NCBI RefSeq assembly: GCF_000374545.1
Contig: NZ_KB894584.1
Location: 118,163 to 182,162, forward strand
Reading direction: 5' to 3'
Source: Anaeromusa acidaminophila DSM 3853
GTDB lineage: Bacteria > Bacillota > Negativicutes > Anaeromusales > Anaeromusaceae
DNA length: 64,000 nt
The notes below the pieces were generated by a model. It ran no database searches and was not told the origin of the DNA. It worked only from the letters and a program-made list of their open reading frames with translations. Position 1 is the stretch's first letter, and each line of letters starts with the position of its first letter. The translations under genes and the position numbers were made by a program. This document shows positions 1-7,726 of the stretch, piece by piece.

Positions 1-581
1 AGCTGGGCGAGCGTTCCCAGGAAATCGGCCAGATTGTGGATACCATTAGCGGCATTGCCGGGCAGACCAACCTCTTGGCCTTGAATGCGGCCATCGAGGC
101 TGCCAGGGCGGGCGAACAAGGCCGCGGCTTTGCGGTGGTGGCGGACGAAGTGCGCAAGCTGGCGGAGCAAAGCCAGGAAGCCGCTGGACGCATTGCTTCT
201 CTCATTGGCGAAATTCAAGGCGAGACAGGGCGCGCGGTAGAAGCCATGAACAAGGGCACCGCCGAGGTGAAAGAAGGCACCGTTGTCGCCGGACAGGCCG
301 GCGCGGCCTTTGAAGAAATCGTCAGCTTGATTCGTAAAGCCAACGAAGAAGTGGCGGCCATTACGACAGCCATTGAGCAGACGGTAAACGGCAGCGGCCG
401 TATCGTTCACGCCGTGGAGGATATGCAAACCGTCAGCCGTGGTACGGCGGACCAGACCCAGACCGTGGCGGCGGCCACCGAAGAACAGGCGGCGTCCATG
501 GAAGAGATTGCTTCTTCCAGCCGATCCTTGGCTCATTTGGCGGAAGAACTGCAAGTGGCGGTCAGCCGCTTCAAAGTATAA
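1..581 (+). CDS. Methyl-accepting chemotaxis protein, C-terminal part (cut by window start)
   Basis: This is the 3' end of a chemoreceptor gene; the frame is open from base 3 and the N-terminal sensor, membrane and HAMP parts lie outside the window. The visible part is the cytoplasmic signalling hairpin. It carries the highly conserved tip around [26 protein letters not shown], whose two halves are split here by the window-independent reading [20 protein letters not shown], the stretch that contacts CheA and CheW. The last residues SRFKV end the adaptation helix. The tip is identical in protein sequence to the interrupted receptor at 26961-28952, but the two differ at many synonymous sites, so they are old paralogues. 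A strong terminator follows the stop. Confidence 0.95.
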   Translation, partial: LGERSQEIGQIVDTISGIAGQTNLLALNAAIEAARAGEQGRGFAVVADEVRKLAEQSQEAAGRIASLIGEIQGETGRAVEAMNKGTAEVKEGTVVAGQAGAAFEEIVSLIRKANEEVAAITTAIEQTVNGSGRIVHAVEDMQTVSRGTADQTQTVAAATEEQAASMEEIASSSRSLAHLAEELQVAVSRFKV

Positions 582-593
582 GAGAAACAGGAA

Positions 594-627
594 AGCGCCC
601 TCTGCCGTTAGGCAGGGGGCGCTTTTT
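594..627 (+). terminator. Rho-independent terminator of the chemoreceptor gene
   Basis: A GC-rich stem of 13 bp (594-606 with 611-623, one G-T pair) closes a GTTA loop and is followed by five T. It lies 13 bases after the chemoreceptor stop. Confidence 0.9.
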
Positions 628-634
628 AGTCGTT

Positions 635-835
635 TTAATTTCGTCCGTGGCGAGGATTAGATTTTTTCGGTGTTTGCGCATTTCTTTTTCGTTTTTCTTT
701 GATCGCTAAACGAGCGGCGGCTTTGGCTGCTTTTGTTTGGTGATGGGTCCAAAACTTCCAGATGGCGTAAGCAGCGCCTAGAATTACCGCCGGCAGCAGG
801 TTCCAAAAGAGCAAATCAAGTTCTTCTGCGGACAT
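635..835 (-). CDS. Small membrane protein with basic cytoplasmic tail
   Basis: This 66-residue protein has one predicted membrane helix (about residues 9-28, rich in L, A, V and W). A strongly basic tail rich in K and R follows. An ideal AGGAGG site lies at 841-846, six to seven bases before the ATG. A TACAAT -10-like hexamer on the same strand at 867-872, with a weak TGTACA at 890-895, may be its promoter. It converges with the chemoreceptor gene. I do not recognise the family. The ribosome-binding site makes it more likely real than chance. Confidence 0.65.
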   Translation of the reverse strand: MSAEELDLLFWNLLPAVILGAAYAIWKFWTHHQTKAAKAAARLAIKEKRKRNAQTPKKSNPRHGRN

Positions 836-1008
836 AAAGTTCCTCCTGGTAGTTTTAATTTGTTTTATTGTACCGACAGAATGACCGTTTGTACATAGAA
901 AGAAACCGGATTATAAAAATAAAGTGGCTCCCATCAAGCATGGCTTTGAAAACCAGAAGAATCCGTGTACAATGAAACCATCATTACAATAATAAGGGGG
1001 CCTTGGAT

Positions 1009-1626
1009 ATGACGGATTGCAAGCGGCTGATGGAAGAGCGGCGCTCCGTGAATTTCTTTGATGCGGCGCAGCCATTGACACCGGAGCTTTTTCGGCAGAT
1101 TGTGGAATTGGCGTCGCTGGCGCCGTCGGCCTTTAATTTGCAGCCTTGGCGGCTTATCGCCGTGCGCAGCGCGGAGGGAAGGCAACGACTGTGGCAGCTG
1201 GCGCAGCAGCAGCCCAAAGTCTTGGAAGCGCCGGTAACGTTGATTATTATTGGGGATCGCGGCGCATGGCAAGGCGACAATCCGGCCTGGGAAGAGCTGG
1301 CAGTCATGCTGGGCGGAGCGGAGGCCGTGAAACCATATCTGGCCATGGCGGAAGCGCTTTACGGCGCTACGCCGGAGCGGCGCATCAAATTTGCTGAGAG
1401 CAATGCAGCGCTTTTGGCGATGTCGCTGGCATACGCGGCGCGATGTTTTGGCGTAGAGGGCCACTTCATGTCGGGCATTGATTTTGCGGGAATTAAGGAA
1501 GGCTTTGCCTTGGATGAGGATGAGGAAGTGGTAATGCTTCTTGCTTTGGGCTATGCGGAGGGCGGCAAAGCGCTTTATCCGCGACGGAAACGTCGGACTT
1601 ATGCTGAATTGGTGGAGGAAGTATAA
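1009..1626 (+). CDS. Nitroreductase family protein (FMN-dependent)
   Basis: This 205-residue protein belongs to the nitroreductase/oxidoreductase fold that binds FMN and reduces substrates with NAD(P)H. The N-terminal ERRSVNFFD (residues 10-18) is the usual R-R-S flavin-phosphate motif, and SLAPSAFNLQPWR is the second conserved FMN-contacting segment. The C-terminal LALGYAEGG matches the family's closing strand. The ATG at 1009 is preferred over an in-frame TTG at 1003 because the AAGGGGG site at 994-1000 is eight bases before the ATG and only two before the TTG. The stop overlaps the next start (TAATG), so the two genes are translationally coupled. The substrate is unknown. Confidence 0.9.
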   Translation: MTDCKRLMEERRSVNFFDAAQPLTPELFRQIVELASLAPSAFNLQPWRLIAVRSAEGRQRLWQLAQQQPKVLEAPVTLIIIGDRGAWQGDNPAWEELAVMLGGAEAVKPYLAMAEALYGATPERRIKFAESNAALLAMSLAYAARCFGVEGHFMSGIDFAGIKEGFALDEDEEVVMLLALGYAEGGKALYPRRKRRTYAELVEEV

Positions 1627-2030
1627 TGGAAGTGGTGAGCGCCTGCTTGGCAGGCATAATCTGCCGGTATGACGGAACGGCCCAAGAAGCGCCGGATGTA
1701 GTGGAAGCGGTGCGTCAAGGAAAAGCGCTGCCTCTTTGCCCGGAGATGCTGGGAGGCTTGCCGGCGCCTCGGCAAGCGGCGGAAATCAAAGAGGGCCGCG
1801 TAGTAACGGCGGCAGGCGTTGATTTGACGGAGCCCTTTCAAAAAGGCGCGGAGATTGCCACGCAAATCGCCATTCTAGCAGGCTGCCGCAAGGCGGTGCT
1901 TAAAGCTCGTTCGCCTAGCTGCGGCTGCGGGCGGATTTATGACGGAACTTTTTCCGGTCGGCTCATTGACGGTGACGGGCTGTGGGCGCGGGAACTAAAA
2001 AAAGCCGGCATAGAAGTGTCGGTAAGATGA
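1626..2030 (+). CDS. DUF523 family protein
   Basis: This 134-residue protein matches the DUF523 family (YbbK-like). The visible signature is the set of conserved cysteines: SACLAG near the N-terminus, CRYDG, LCPEMLGGLP and KARSPSCGCG. These suggest binding of a metal or an Fe-S cluster, but the function is unknown. The ATG overlaps the stop of the nitroreductase by one base, so both are made from one transcript. Family members often sit next to redox genes. Confidence 0.88.
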   Translation: MEVVSACLAGIICRYDGTAQEAPDVVEAVRQGKALPLCPEMLGGLPAPRQAAEIKEGRVVTAAGVDLTEPFQKGAEIATQIAILAGCRKAVLKARSPSCGCGRIYDGTFSGRLIDGDGLWARELKKAGIEVSVR

Positions 2031-2148
2031 ACAGTTTTGTTTGTTTTTAGACGCAGGAAATGGAGGATGCAAAGAGAATCTCTGCAAAGAAAGCTTGGTG
2101 TGTAATGCGCATGATTAGCAGGCTTATCTTCAGCAGGAGGCGATTTGT

Positions 2149-2352
2149 ATGAAAATCAGCGGCAGAAATAAACTGGGAGCTACGGTCAAGGAAATTGTTC
2201 GCGGCGGCGTGGTGGCTAAAGTGGTCATGGATTTCAAAGGGGAAGAGCTAGTGGCTGTTGTTACGAACGACTCTGTAGATGACTTGGGGCTCAAAGTTGG
2301 CGATGAAGTGACGGCGTTGGTTAAAGCCACGGAAATGATGATTTTGAAATAA
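2149..2352 (+). CDS. mop: Mop-type molybdopterin/molybdate-binding protein
   Basis: This is a 67-residue molbindin, a single TOBE domain of the standard length of 67-70 residues. It begins MKISGRNKL, like clostridial Mop proteins, and has the typical TNDSVDDLGLKVGDEVTALVKATEMMI end. Such proteins form hexamers that store molybdate or tungstate for molybdenum-enzyme assembly in the cytoplasm. The AGGAGG at about 2136-2141 precedes the ATG at good spacing. It has its own terminator immediately downstream, so it is probably monocistronic or the last gene of the DUF523 transcript. Confidence 0.93.
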   Translation: MKISGRNKLGATVKEIVRGGVVAKVVMDFKGEELVAVVTNDSVDDLGLKVGDEVTALVKATEMMILK

Positions 2353-2362
2353 AAGCAGTTAG

Positions 2363-2405
2363 AAAAAACCAGGCAAACGCGTACTAGGCGGTTGCCTGGT
2401 TTTTG
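2363..2405 (+). terminator. Rho-independent terminator after mop
   Basis: AAAAACCAGGCAA and TTGCCTGGTTTTT form a stem of about 13 bp that ends in a T-run. It lies 11 bases after the mop stop. Confidence 0.92.
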
Positions 2406-2439
2406 ATTTAGGATACCTAGAAAATTAAAGTACTGTAAA

Positions 2440-2529
2440 AAATCCCCCTGGCCCTGCGGGCCATCCCCCTTTAGCAAGGGGGACGCCTCCCTTGTCAAAG
2501 GGAGGCGCCGCCACAGCGGCGGAGGGATT
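2440..2529 (-). repeat. Family A GC-rich palindromic repeat, copy A1
   Basis: This 90-bp unit starts AATCCCCCTGGCC and ends GGCGGAGGGATT, so its ends are imperfect inverted repeats. Inside it are a CCCCCTT/AAGGGGG hairpin, a CTCCCTT/AAGGGAG hairpin and a GCCGCC/GGCGGC pair. The same arrangement occurs in inverted orientation at 59661-59790 and 60179-60290, on either side of the DUF559 gene. The rest of 2353-2663 holds the mop terminator, a degenerate family D unit (about 2570-2650) and the end of a family B repeat. Confidence 0.85.
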
Positions 2530-2569
2530 CAGTTTCGCTGTAGTGTTTTAGCTCTCCGTCATACCCTCA

Positions 2570-2650
2570 GAAGATGTCGGTTGTTATGCCTTCCATAGCG
2601 CATTCGGAATTAGATACCTCACGTACCGTCAGGTGCATCCAGCACCGTCG
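2570..2650 (+). repeat. Family D double-palindrome repeat, copy D1 (degenerate)
   Basis: The first part, GTCGGTTG followed by ATGCC and TCCATAGCGC, is a decayed version of the hairpin seen intact at 18345-18385. The second part, CGTACCGTCAGGTGC with CAGCACCGTCG, forms the second hairpin. It abuts the family B end at 2651. Confidence 0.7.
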
Positions 2651-2667
2651 CCGATTCTCTTGTTCAA
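2651..2667 (-). repeat. Family B repeat end, copy B1, supplies a stop codon
   Basis: Read on the minus strand this is TTGAACAAGAGAATCGG, the core of the family B repeat. Its TGA is the stop codon of the LysR gene at 2664-3542. Confidence 0.8.
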
Positions 2668-3542
2668 ATTTCTTTTTTGTTCTTTTCGCAGAAATCCAAC
2701 AGCACATGGCAGGCTTGGGACAGATAGCGTTCTTCGTTCCAGGCGAAGCCGGCTTGGATGGAGAGGGGCGGCGTCAAGGGAAGACTGACGATGCGGGGGT
2801 GCTTGCGAGTAATATCGGCGGGCAGAAAGCCGACGCCTGCATTTTGCTCCACCAGGCTAAGAATGGTTTCGATTTGCCGCGAAGAAAAACGGATATGCGG
2901 CGTAAATCCATGGCGGGCGCACTCTTCTAAGATGAGCTGGCGCATATAGGTGTCTTCTTGAAAGAGCAGAAATGGCTCTTTGGCCAGCTGCGGCAACGAA
3001 AGGGACCGGGCGGAAGCCAGAGGGTGCGCCGGAGAGAGGCAGACATGGATGGCGCTTTCCGCCAAGGGACGCAGAGCCAGGCCGGGCGGCGCATCAGAGA
3101 TGATCAGCAGTCCTAAGTCAAGCTCGTCTTCCAGAAGCTTGCGGCGCGTAGCGAGGCTGCCCGTCTCGGTGCACTGCAGCTCGATATCCGGATGTGCTGC
3201 ATGAAAGGCGGCGAAAAGGCGCGGAAAGACAAAAGCGCCGATGACCGGCGTAATGCCTAGCTGAATGCGGCCTTTGCGGGACGCTTCGTAGTCCTTCATT
3301 TCTTCTTGGGCGTTATTGCGGCAGCGCAGCATAGCTTCGGCGTGCTGCAGCATGCGCTCCCCGGCTTGGGTGAGGCGGAGACGCCGTTGTTTGCGGTCAA
3401 AGAGAGGGACTCCCAGTTCTTCCTCCAATTTTTGCAGGGCAATACTGACCGAAGGCTGCGCTACGTGCAGCTGCGCGGCGGCGCGGCTGACACTGCCCAG
3501 ACGGCAGACTTGCTGAAAATACTCCAATTGACGAAGTTCCAT
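2664..3542 (-). CDS. LysR-family transcriptional regulator
   Basis: This 292-residue regulator has an N-terminal LysR winged helix-turn-helix (MELRQLEYFQQVCRL, then AAAQLHVAQPSVSIALQKLEEELG). A substrate-binding domain follows from about residue 90. The ATG at 3542 is chosen because GGAGG lies just upstream; an earlier in-frame ATG at 3554 contains that site. It is divergent from the TauE exporter, with a perfect inverted repeat between them, so it probably controls that gene in response to a small sulfur-containing or organic ligand. Its stop codon TGA lies inside a family B repeat, so the tail may have been reset by the repeat. Confidence 0.92.
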   Translation of the reverse strand: MELRQLEYFQQVCRLGSVSRAAAQLHVAQPSVSIALQKLEEELGVPLFDRKQRRLRLTQAGERMLQHAEAMLRCRNNAQEEMKDYEASRKGRIQLGITPVIGAFVFPRLFAAFHAAHPDIELQCTETGSLATRRKLLEDELDLGLLIISDAPPGLALRPLAESAIHVCLSPAHPLASARSLSLPQLAKEPFLLFQEDTYMRQLILEECARHGFTPHIRFSSRQIETILSLVEQNAGVGFLPADITRKHPRIVSLPLTPPLSIQAGFAWNEERYLSQACHVLLDFCEKNKKEI

Positions 3543-3552
3543 TGAAACCTCC

Positions 3553-3571
3553 ATATAGTTATAAACTATAT
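3553..3571. promoter_or_regulatory. Candidate LysR operator between divergent LysR and TauE genes
   Basis: ATATAGTT and AACTATAT form perfect 8-bp arms around ATA. It lies in the 110-bp divergent intergenic region, next to the LysR ribosome-binding site, where an autoregulatory LysR site would be expected. Binding is inferred. Confidence 0.55.
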
Positions 3572-3652
3572 ATAAATCAAAAATATATATTTTTATTCTA
3601 TCAAAAGCTGCGGTATACTGCAAAAGAGAAGAAAAAAGCGGGAGGAATTACG

Positions 3653-4417
3653 ATGGAACTGCTAGGATATTTAATTCTAGGGGTGGCGGTGGCTGCATTC
3701 GGTACGCTCGTAGGTATTGGCGGCGGCCTGATTTTGGTGCCCCTCTTCATTTTGGTATTTCATTGGGAGCCCAATTTAGCGGTGGGTACATCGCTGGTTG
3801 TGGTATTTTTTAATGCGATTTCCGGTACGGTGGCGTATATGCGGCAAAAGAAGGTGTACTATGACGCCGGTATTCGTTTTGCCTTGGCTACGCTGCCGGG
3901 GGCGTTTTTCGGCAGCTACGCGGTAAAGTACATTCCGGAAGCGGAATTTAAGGTGTTCTTTGGCGCGACCTTGATGGTTATGGCGGCGCTGATGTTTTGG
4001 CGCAACCATTCTAAAGGAGCGCCCAATAAGGGGACGGAAGTGCCTAAGAATTACAATCGTACCGCTGGCGTGCTTCTTAGTTTGTGCGTAGGCTTTTTAT
4101 CCAGCATTCTAGGCATTGGCGGCGGCATTATCCATGTGCCGGCCATGGTCTACTTGCTGGCGTTCCCGGCGCATATTGCGACGGCAACCTCGCATTTTGT
4201 GCTGGCGATTTCTTCCATGGTCGGCGTGTTTTCGCATTTCTTGCTGCATAACATTCTGATTAAGGAAGCCTTGATGATTGGCGTCGGCGCGGTATTGGGA
4301 GCGCAATTGGGGGCGAAAATGTCCCTGAAAGTGAAGTCAAAGGCTATTCTGTCTTTGCTGGCGTTCTGCCTGTTCGGTTTGGGCGCACGCTTGGTCTTTA
4401 CTGCAGGGGCCTTCTAG
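3653..4417 (+). CDS. TauE/SafE-family membrane exporter
   Basis: This 254-residue integral membrane protein has two homologous halves. Each carries a glycine-rich signature, VGIGGGLILVP near residue 22 and LGIGGGIIHVP near residue 155, that is typical of TauE/SafE (DUF81) transporters. Family members move sulfite, sulfonates or other organic anions across the inner membrane. GGGAGGA at about 3640-3646 sets the ATG at 3653; the open frame upstream has no ribosome-binding site. The divergent LysR gene is the likely regulator. The stop codon is followed directly by a family C element, whose hairpin probably terminates transcription. Confidence 0.9.
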   Translation: MELLGYLILGVAVAAFGTLVGIGGGLILVPLFILVFHWEPNLAVGTSLVVVFFNAISGTVAYMRQKKVYYDAGIRFALATLPGAFFGSYAVKYIPEAEFKVFFGATLMVMAALMFWRNHSKGAPNKGTEVPKNYNRTAGVLLSLCVGFLSSILGIGGGIIHVPAMVYLLAFPAHIATATSHFVLAISSMVGVFSHFLLHNILIKEALMIGVGAVLGAQLGAKMSLKVKSKAILSLLAFCLFGLGARLVFTAGAF

Positions 4418-4418
4418 T

Positions 4419-4667
4419 AAGGCGCCGCTGCTTTATGTGCATCTCTCGATAAATCAATCTTTTTTCGATAGACTTTGTCAGAAAGCCTCAGCATAGCGCT
4501 GCTATGCTGAGGCTTTCTTTCGGGTTCGCCCCCTAAAAGACTTCGGTTTCTATGCAATCCGTAGATTTTCAGCGGAGACCGGATACTTGCCTTCCATGGC
4601 GTACATCACGTACCGTCAGGCGCGTTCAGCGCCGTCGTCGGAGCGTTTATTAAAGCGGCGGCTCCTT
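4419..4667. repeat. Family C MITE-like element, copy C1 (with nested family D)
   Basis: This 249-bp element fills the whole gap between the stop codons of two convergent genes (TauE at 4417, LysR at 4666). Its termini are AAGGCGCCGCTGCTTTA and the inverted TAAAGCGGCGGCTCCTT (two mismatches in 17). Inside are the conserved family C core with the GTCAGAAAGCCTC segment and a family D insertion at about 4565-4645. It encodes no gene. Confidence 0.85.
4480..4520. terminator. Bidirectional terminator hairpin inside element C1
   Basis: An 18-bp perfect stem (4480-4497 with 4501-4518) surrounds GCT. The A-rich and T-rich ends suit termination of both convergent genes. Confidence 0.75.
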
Positions 4668-5574
4668 ATAATTTTGGTACTTCTTCTTCTCGGGTTATGC
4701 GCTGTTCCAGCACGAAGTCTCGGAACTTGAGAGCTGCCGGCGACAGATAGCGTTCTTTGTGCCACGCGAGGCCGATGGTGCGGCGGCAGGGCGTGTCCTT
4801 GACCGGCAGGAAGGCTAGATGCAGATGTTCCAGACCGGCTAAATGAGGAATGAGGGCTACGCCCAGGCGGGCTTCTACCAGACCGGCGACGGTCATGATT
4901 TCTTCGCCTTCAAAGGTGATTTCCGGCTGGACGCCAGCTTGTTGCAGCAAGCGATCCGCTAACAGGCGCAGGCCGTAGTTGGGCTTGAAGGTAATCAGCG
5001 GTTCTGCGGCAATGTCCTGTAAGGATAAGCTTTCCTGTTGCGCCAGAGGATGTTCACGATGAACGGCGATAAAAATGTCTTCTTCAAAAAGCGGTCGCCA
5101 CGCCAAATAAGATGGCGGCGTAGTAAAAGAACAAAGGCATAAATCCGTGCCTCCGCTATGGAGCTGTTCTAAAAGAGCGGCGGTGCTGTTTTGGTAAAGC
5201 CGGAAATGCACCTGCGGATGCAGGCGGCGGAACTGCTGCAGCAGCTCCGGCACAAGATGGGTGCCTTGGGAATGCAAAAAAGAAAGACTAACGCTGCCAC
5301 GTTCCGGATGAATGAGGTCCAGCGCTTGCTGGCGTCCAGCTTCAATGCATTGCAGGCCTTGATCCAAGTTGTCGAGAAAAATACGTCCGCTGCGCGTTAG
5401 CTCCAGGCGTTTATGGCAGCGGTGGAATAGAGGAAACCCTAGTTCATCCTCTAAACGGGCTAGGGAACGGCTCAAGGCTGGCTGGGAAAGCGCCAACTGG
5501 CTGGCGGCTTGGGTCATGTGGCCCAGCGAGGCAATGGTGCGAAACGCATAGAGCTGCTGCAAATCCAAGGTCAT
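4666..5574 (-). CDS. LysR-family transcriptional regulator
   Basis: This 302-residue LysR protein starts MTLDLQQLYAFRTIASLG, followed by the recognition helix SQPALSRSLARLEDELGFPLF. The effector-binding domain starts near residue 90. The ATG at 5574 fits the family's normal N-terminus; the frame is open further upstream without a plausible site. It is divergent from the MFS exporter, with an 8-bp inverted repeat in the shared region. The stop codon TAA touches the terminal inverted repeat of element C1. The ligand is unknown. Confidence 0.92.
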   Translation of the reverse strand: MTLDLQQLYAFRTIASLGHMTQAASQLALSQPALSRSLARLEDELGFPLFHRCHKRLELTRSGRIFLDNLDQGLQCIEAGRQQALDLIHPERGSVSLSFLHSQGTHLVPELLQQFRRLHPQVHFRLYQNSTAALLEQLHSGGTDLCLCSFTTPPSYLAWRPLFEEDIFIAVHREHPLAQQESLSLQDIAAEPLITFKPNYGLRLLADRLLQQAGVQPEITFEGEEIMTVAGLVEARLGVALIPHLAGLEHLHLAFLPVKDTPCRRTIGLAWHKERYLSPAALKFRDFVLEQRITREEEVPKL

Positions 5575-5604
5575 CTTCCTTTCTAAAACATAAATATAAT
5601 AACG

Positions 5605-5692
5605 GTGAACAAGAGAACCGGAGTCGCGAGAGGGTGCGCATGAGGGACTTCTCCATCGTGTCCTCCCTTTACTCACTCTACTCCTGTTTGAA
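5605..5692. repeat. Family B repeat, copy B2
   Basis: The unit starts GTGAACAAGAGAACCGG, continues with AGTCGCGAGAGGGTGCG and ATGAGGG, and ends with CTCACTCTACTCCTGTTTGAA. The ends are inverted relative to each other. It lies between divergent LysR and MFS genes. Confidence 0.8.
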
Positions 5693-5755
5693 ATTTATTC
5701 CTTCTACTCCCAGCATACTGCTTTTCTGATCGCTTTTCCAGAAATACATAATTAA

Positions 5756-5785
5756 AATGCATCAAAATAATAAAAACGATGCATT
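5756..5785. promoter_or_regulatory. Inverted repeat, candidate operator of the MFS gene
   Basis: AATGCATC (5756-5763) and GATGCATT (5778-5785) are perfect 8-bp arms with 14 bases between them. The right arm overlaps the -35 element at 5784-5789. This is the expected place for control by the divergent LysR protein. Confidence 0.55.
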
Positions 5786-5813
5786 GGACGCAAAGAATTG
5801 TTAGGAGTAAGAT
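5784..5813 (+). promoter_or_regulatory. Promoter of the MFS exporter gene
   Basis: TTGGAC at 5784-5789 and TAAGAT at 5808-5813 are 18 bases apart. Transcription would start near 5820, which favours the downstream GTG start at 5847. Confidence 0.6.
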
Positions 5814-5846
5814 AAAAGAAAGGAACGTATTTTGGAGGCGGAGCTT

Positions 5847-7040
5847 GTGGGCTTGGAACGAGGAAATAGTAAGTATTGGCGCGCCTTGGCGGCGCTGTTT
5901 ATGGGAAGCTTTGTGGAGTTTGCCCTTTTGTACGTGACGCAGCCGCTTTTACCAGCGCTGACAAAGGACTTTGCGTTGTCGCCGTCGGTGGTTAGTTTAT
6001 CGGTATCTTTGACGACTGGCGCTATGGCGCTGGCGCTTTTACCGCTGGCGGCGGTGTTTAACCGGTTGCAACGCAAACCAACTATGCTGGCGGCGATGTT
6101 GGGCGCGTCGCTCTTGGCTATTGCGTCCGGCTGCAGCCCGAATTTTGAGCTACTGTTGGTCTGTCGGGCGTTGCAGGGGATGCTGATGGCGGCATTTCCC
6201 GCGGCGGCCATGGCCTATGTGAATGAAGAATTTGAGCCGTCCGGCGTGGGCTTGGCGATGGGGATTTATATTGCCGGTACGTCGATCGGCGGTTTGGGCG
6301 GACGTCTTTTGGTAAGCCTTCTCTCGGACTTTATGTCTTGGCGGACGGCGCTTTTAGTGATGGGCGGGTTCTGTCTGCTCTTGGCGATTTGTTTCTTTTG
6401 GCTGCTGCCGAAGGCGCAAAGCCGCCGCAGTACCGCGGTAAAGCAGGCCGGTCTGATGGCCGCGCTACCCTCCTTGTTAAAAACGCCGGGCATTCTTCCT
6501 CTATATATCGTTGGCTTTGTAGCGCTAGGCTCGTTTGTAGCTTTGTACAACTATATCGGCTATATATTGTTGGCGGCGCCGTATTCTTTTAGTCAGAGTC
6601 AAGTGGGCGCTGTATTTCTGTTATATTTGCTGGGGACAGTGAGCTCCATGGTTTCCGGCGGTCAGGTAGACAGGCGCGGCCCGGGAGCGGTGCTGGTGGC
6701 AGGGCTGTTGATGATGCTGGGAGGCGCGCTGCTTTCTTTAGGAACGCCACTGCTATGTAAGCTCGGCGGCTTGGGACTCTTTACATGCGGCTTTTTTACC
6801 ACCCATGCGACGGCCAGCGGTTGGGTGGGACGCTTGTGCCGCGGCGATAAGGCGCAGGCGGCCTCGTTGTACTTGTTCTTCTACTATGTTGGGGCCAGTG
6901 TGATTGGCACAGGGAGCGGTATCTTTCTGGCCAGCGCCGGCTGGGCGGGTGTGATTGGAGTAACCGCCTTGATCCTCTCCGGAGCCTTGTGGTTGGCATG
7001 GCGTCAACAGGGATTGAACAGGAGAACCGGAGTCACGTGA
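5847..7040 (+). CDS. MFS efflux transporter (YnfM-like)
   Basis: This protein of about 397 residues with roughly 12 membrane segments belongs to the major facilitator superfamily. FVEFALLYVTQPLLPAL in helix 1 and the LVCRALQGMLMAAFPAAAMAYV segment resemble YnfM/arabinose-efflux type exporters. The GTG at 5847 is preferred because GGAGG (5834-5838) is eight bases upstream; a TTG at 5832 is the alternative. The last eight residues (LNRRTGVT) and the stop are encoded by a family B repeat, so the natural C-terminus was probably replaced or extended by repeat insertion. The substrate is unknown. Confidence 0.88.
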   Translation: MGLERGNSKYWRALAALFMGSFVEFALLYVTQPLLPALTKDFALSPSVVSLSVSLTTGAMALALLPLAAVFNRLQRKPTMLAAMLGASLLAIASGCSPNFELLLVCRALQGMLMAAFPAAAMAYVNEEFEPSGVGLAMGIYIAGTSIGGLGGRLLVSLLSDFMSWRTALLVMGGFCLLLAICFFWLLPKAQSRRSTAVKQAGLMAALPSLLKTPGILPLYIVGFVALGSFVALYNYIGYILLAAPYSFSQSQVGAVFLLYLLGTVSSMVSGGQVDRRGPGAVLVAGLLMMLGGALLSLGTPLLCKLGGLGLFTCGFFTTHATASGWVGRLCRGDKAQAASLYLFFYYVGASVIGTGSGIFLASAGWAGVIGVTALILSGALWLAWRQQGLNRRTGVT

Positions 7041-7060
7041 GGGTTCGAAGGAGTAGAACC
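7014..7060 (+). repeat. Family B repeat, copy B3, overlapping the MFS stop
   Basis: TTGAACAGGAGAACCGG followed by AGTCACGTGAGGG. The TGA of GTCACGTGA is the in-frame stop of the MFS gene, so about eight codons are repeat-derived. Confidence 0.8.
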
Positions 7061-7175
7061 GGAATATAGCGTAAACTAGTGATTTCTTACGAGCTTGTTG
7101 CCGTCTTGCCTTTCTTTCTTGACGGCGGCAGGCTCCTTTGTTATAGTTGGGATAAGAAAATATAAATAAGTGGAG

Positions 7176-7325
7176 CAGGTGTCCCTAAGGGGCTTAATAG
7201 GGAAGTTCGGTGTGATGCCGACGCGGTCCCGCCACTGTAATGGGGAGCAAGTCCGTAGACGCCACTGGGAATTTCCTGGGAAGGCCGGACGAGCGAAGAA
7301 CCAGAGCCAGGAGAACTGCCTGTTT
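7176..7325 (+). ncRNA. Cobalamin (adenosylcobalamin-type) riboswitch
   Basis: The conserved cobalamin aptamer features are all visible: AGGTGTCCC, the core TTAATAGGGAA followed by GGTGTGATGCC, GTCCCGCCACTGTAATGGGGAGC, and the B12 box AGCCAGGAGAACTGCCTG ending near 7322. A Rho-independent terminator lies about 110 bases downstream. The likely mode is therefore transcription attenuation of the btuFCD genes when coenzyme B12 is abundant. Confidence 0.96.
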
Positions 7326-7432
7326 GACAGTCACCGTCAGTACCTACGAGCGATGGGGAGGGGATTGCAGACAGCATGCGTGTTCCGCTGGCCAGCGGTT
7401 CGCCTGCCCGAAAGCAGTCTAGGATTCATCAA

Positions 7433-7456
7433 CCCGGCGGTGCCGGGATTTTTTGT
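7433..7456 (+). terminator. Regulated terminator of the cobalamin riboswitch
   Basis: CCCGGC and GCCGGG pair around GGT, followed by ATTTTTTG. It lies downstream of the aptamer and upstream of btuF, as an expression platform should. Confidence 0.85.
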
Positions 7457-7469
7457 TTTAAAAGCGAGT

Positions 7470-7674
7470 TTGAACAAGAGAATCGGAGTCACGGGGTGCG
7501 ATGTTTCAACAGGAGTAGAGTGAGTAGAGTGAGGGCTCGAATAGGAAGGAATAGATAGAGGAAATAGAGATGTCGTTGCGAGAAGCGGAGCGACGCGGCA
7601 ATCTTTTGGGTCTTAAAACTTGTATCCTGTTTTCTATTGCATACCCTCCATTTACTCCCTCTACTCCTGTTCAA
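7470..7674. repeat. Family B repeat, copy B4, with nested family E
   Basis: Left end TTGAACAAGAGAATCGG at 7470 and right end CTCCTGTTCAA at 7664-7674 are inverted. The inner part has AACAGGAGTAGAGTG and GAGTAGAGTGAGGG. An E-type unit (GTCGTTGCGAGAAGCGGAGC, about 7569-7608) lies inside. The copy separates the riboswitch terminator from btuF. Confidence 0.8.
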
Positions 7675-7726
7675 TTCCCGTATTCCCCTTCGTTCCCGGC
7701 CAAGCTTGTTTTAGAAAGGAAGTACT

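Noticed and set aside
1..581. Recent gene conversion between the two chemoreceptor tips
   Set aside because: The proteins are identical at the tip, but many synonymous differences separate the DNA, so purifying selection explains the similarity.
2060..2152. A 30-codon open frame before mop
   Set aside because: It overlaps the mop start, lacks a well-spaced ribosome-binding site and has no recognisable features.
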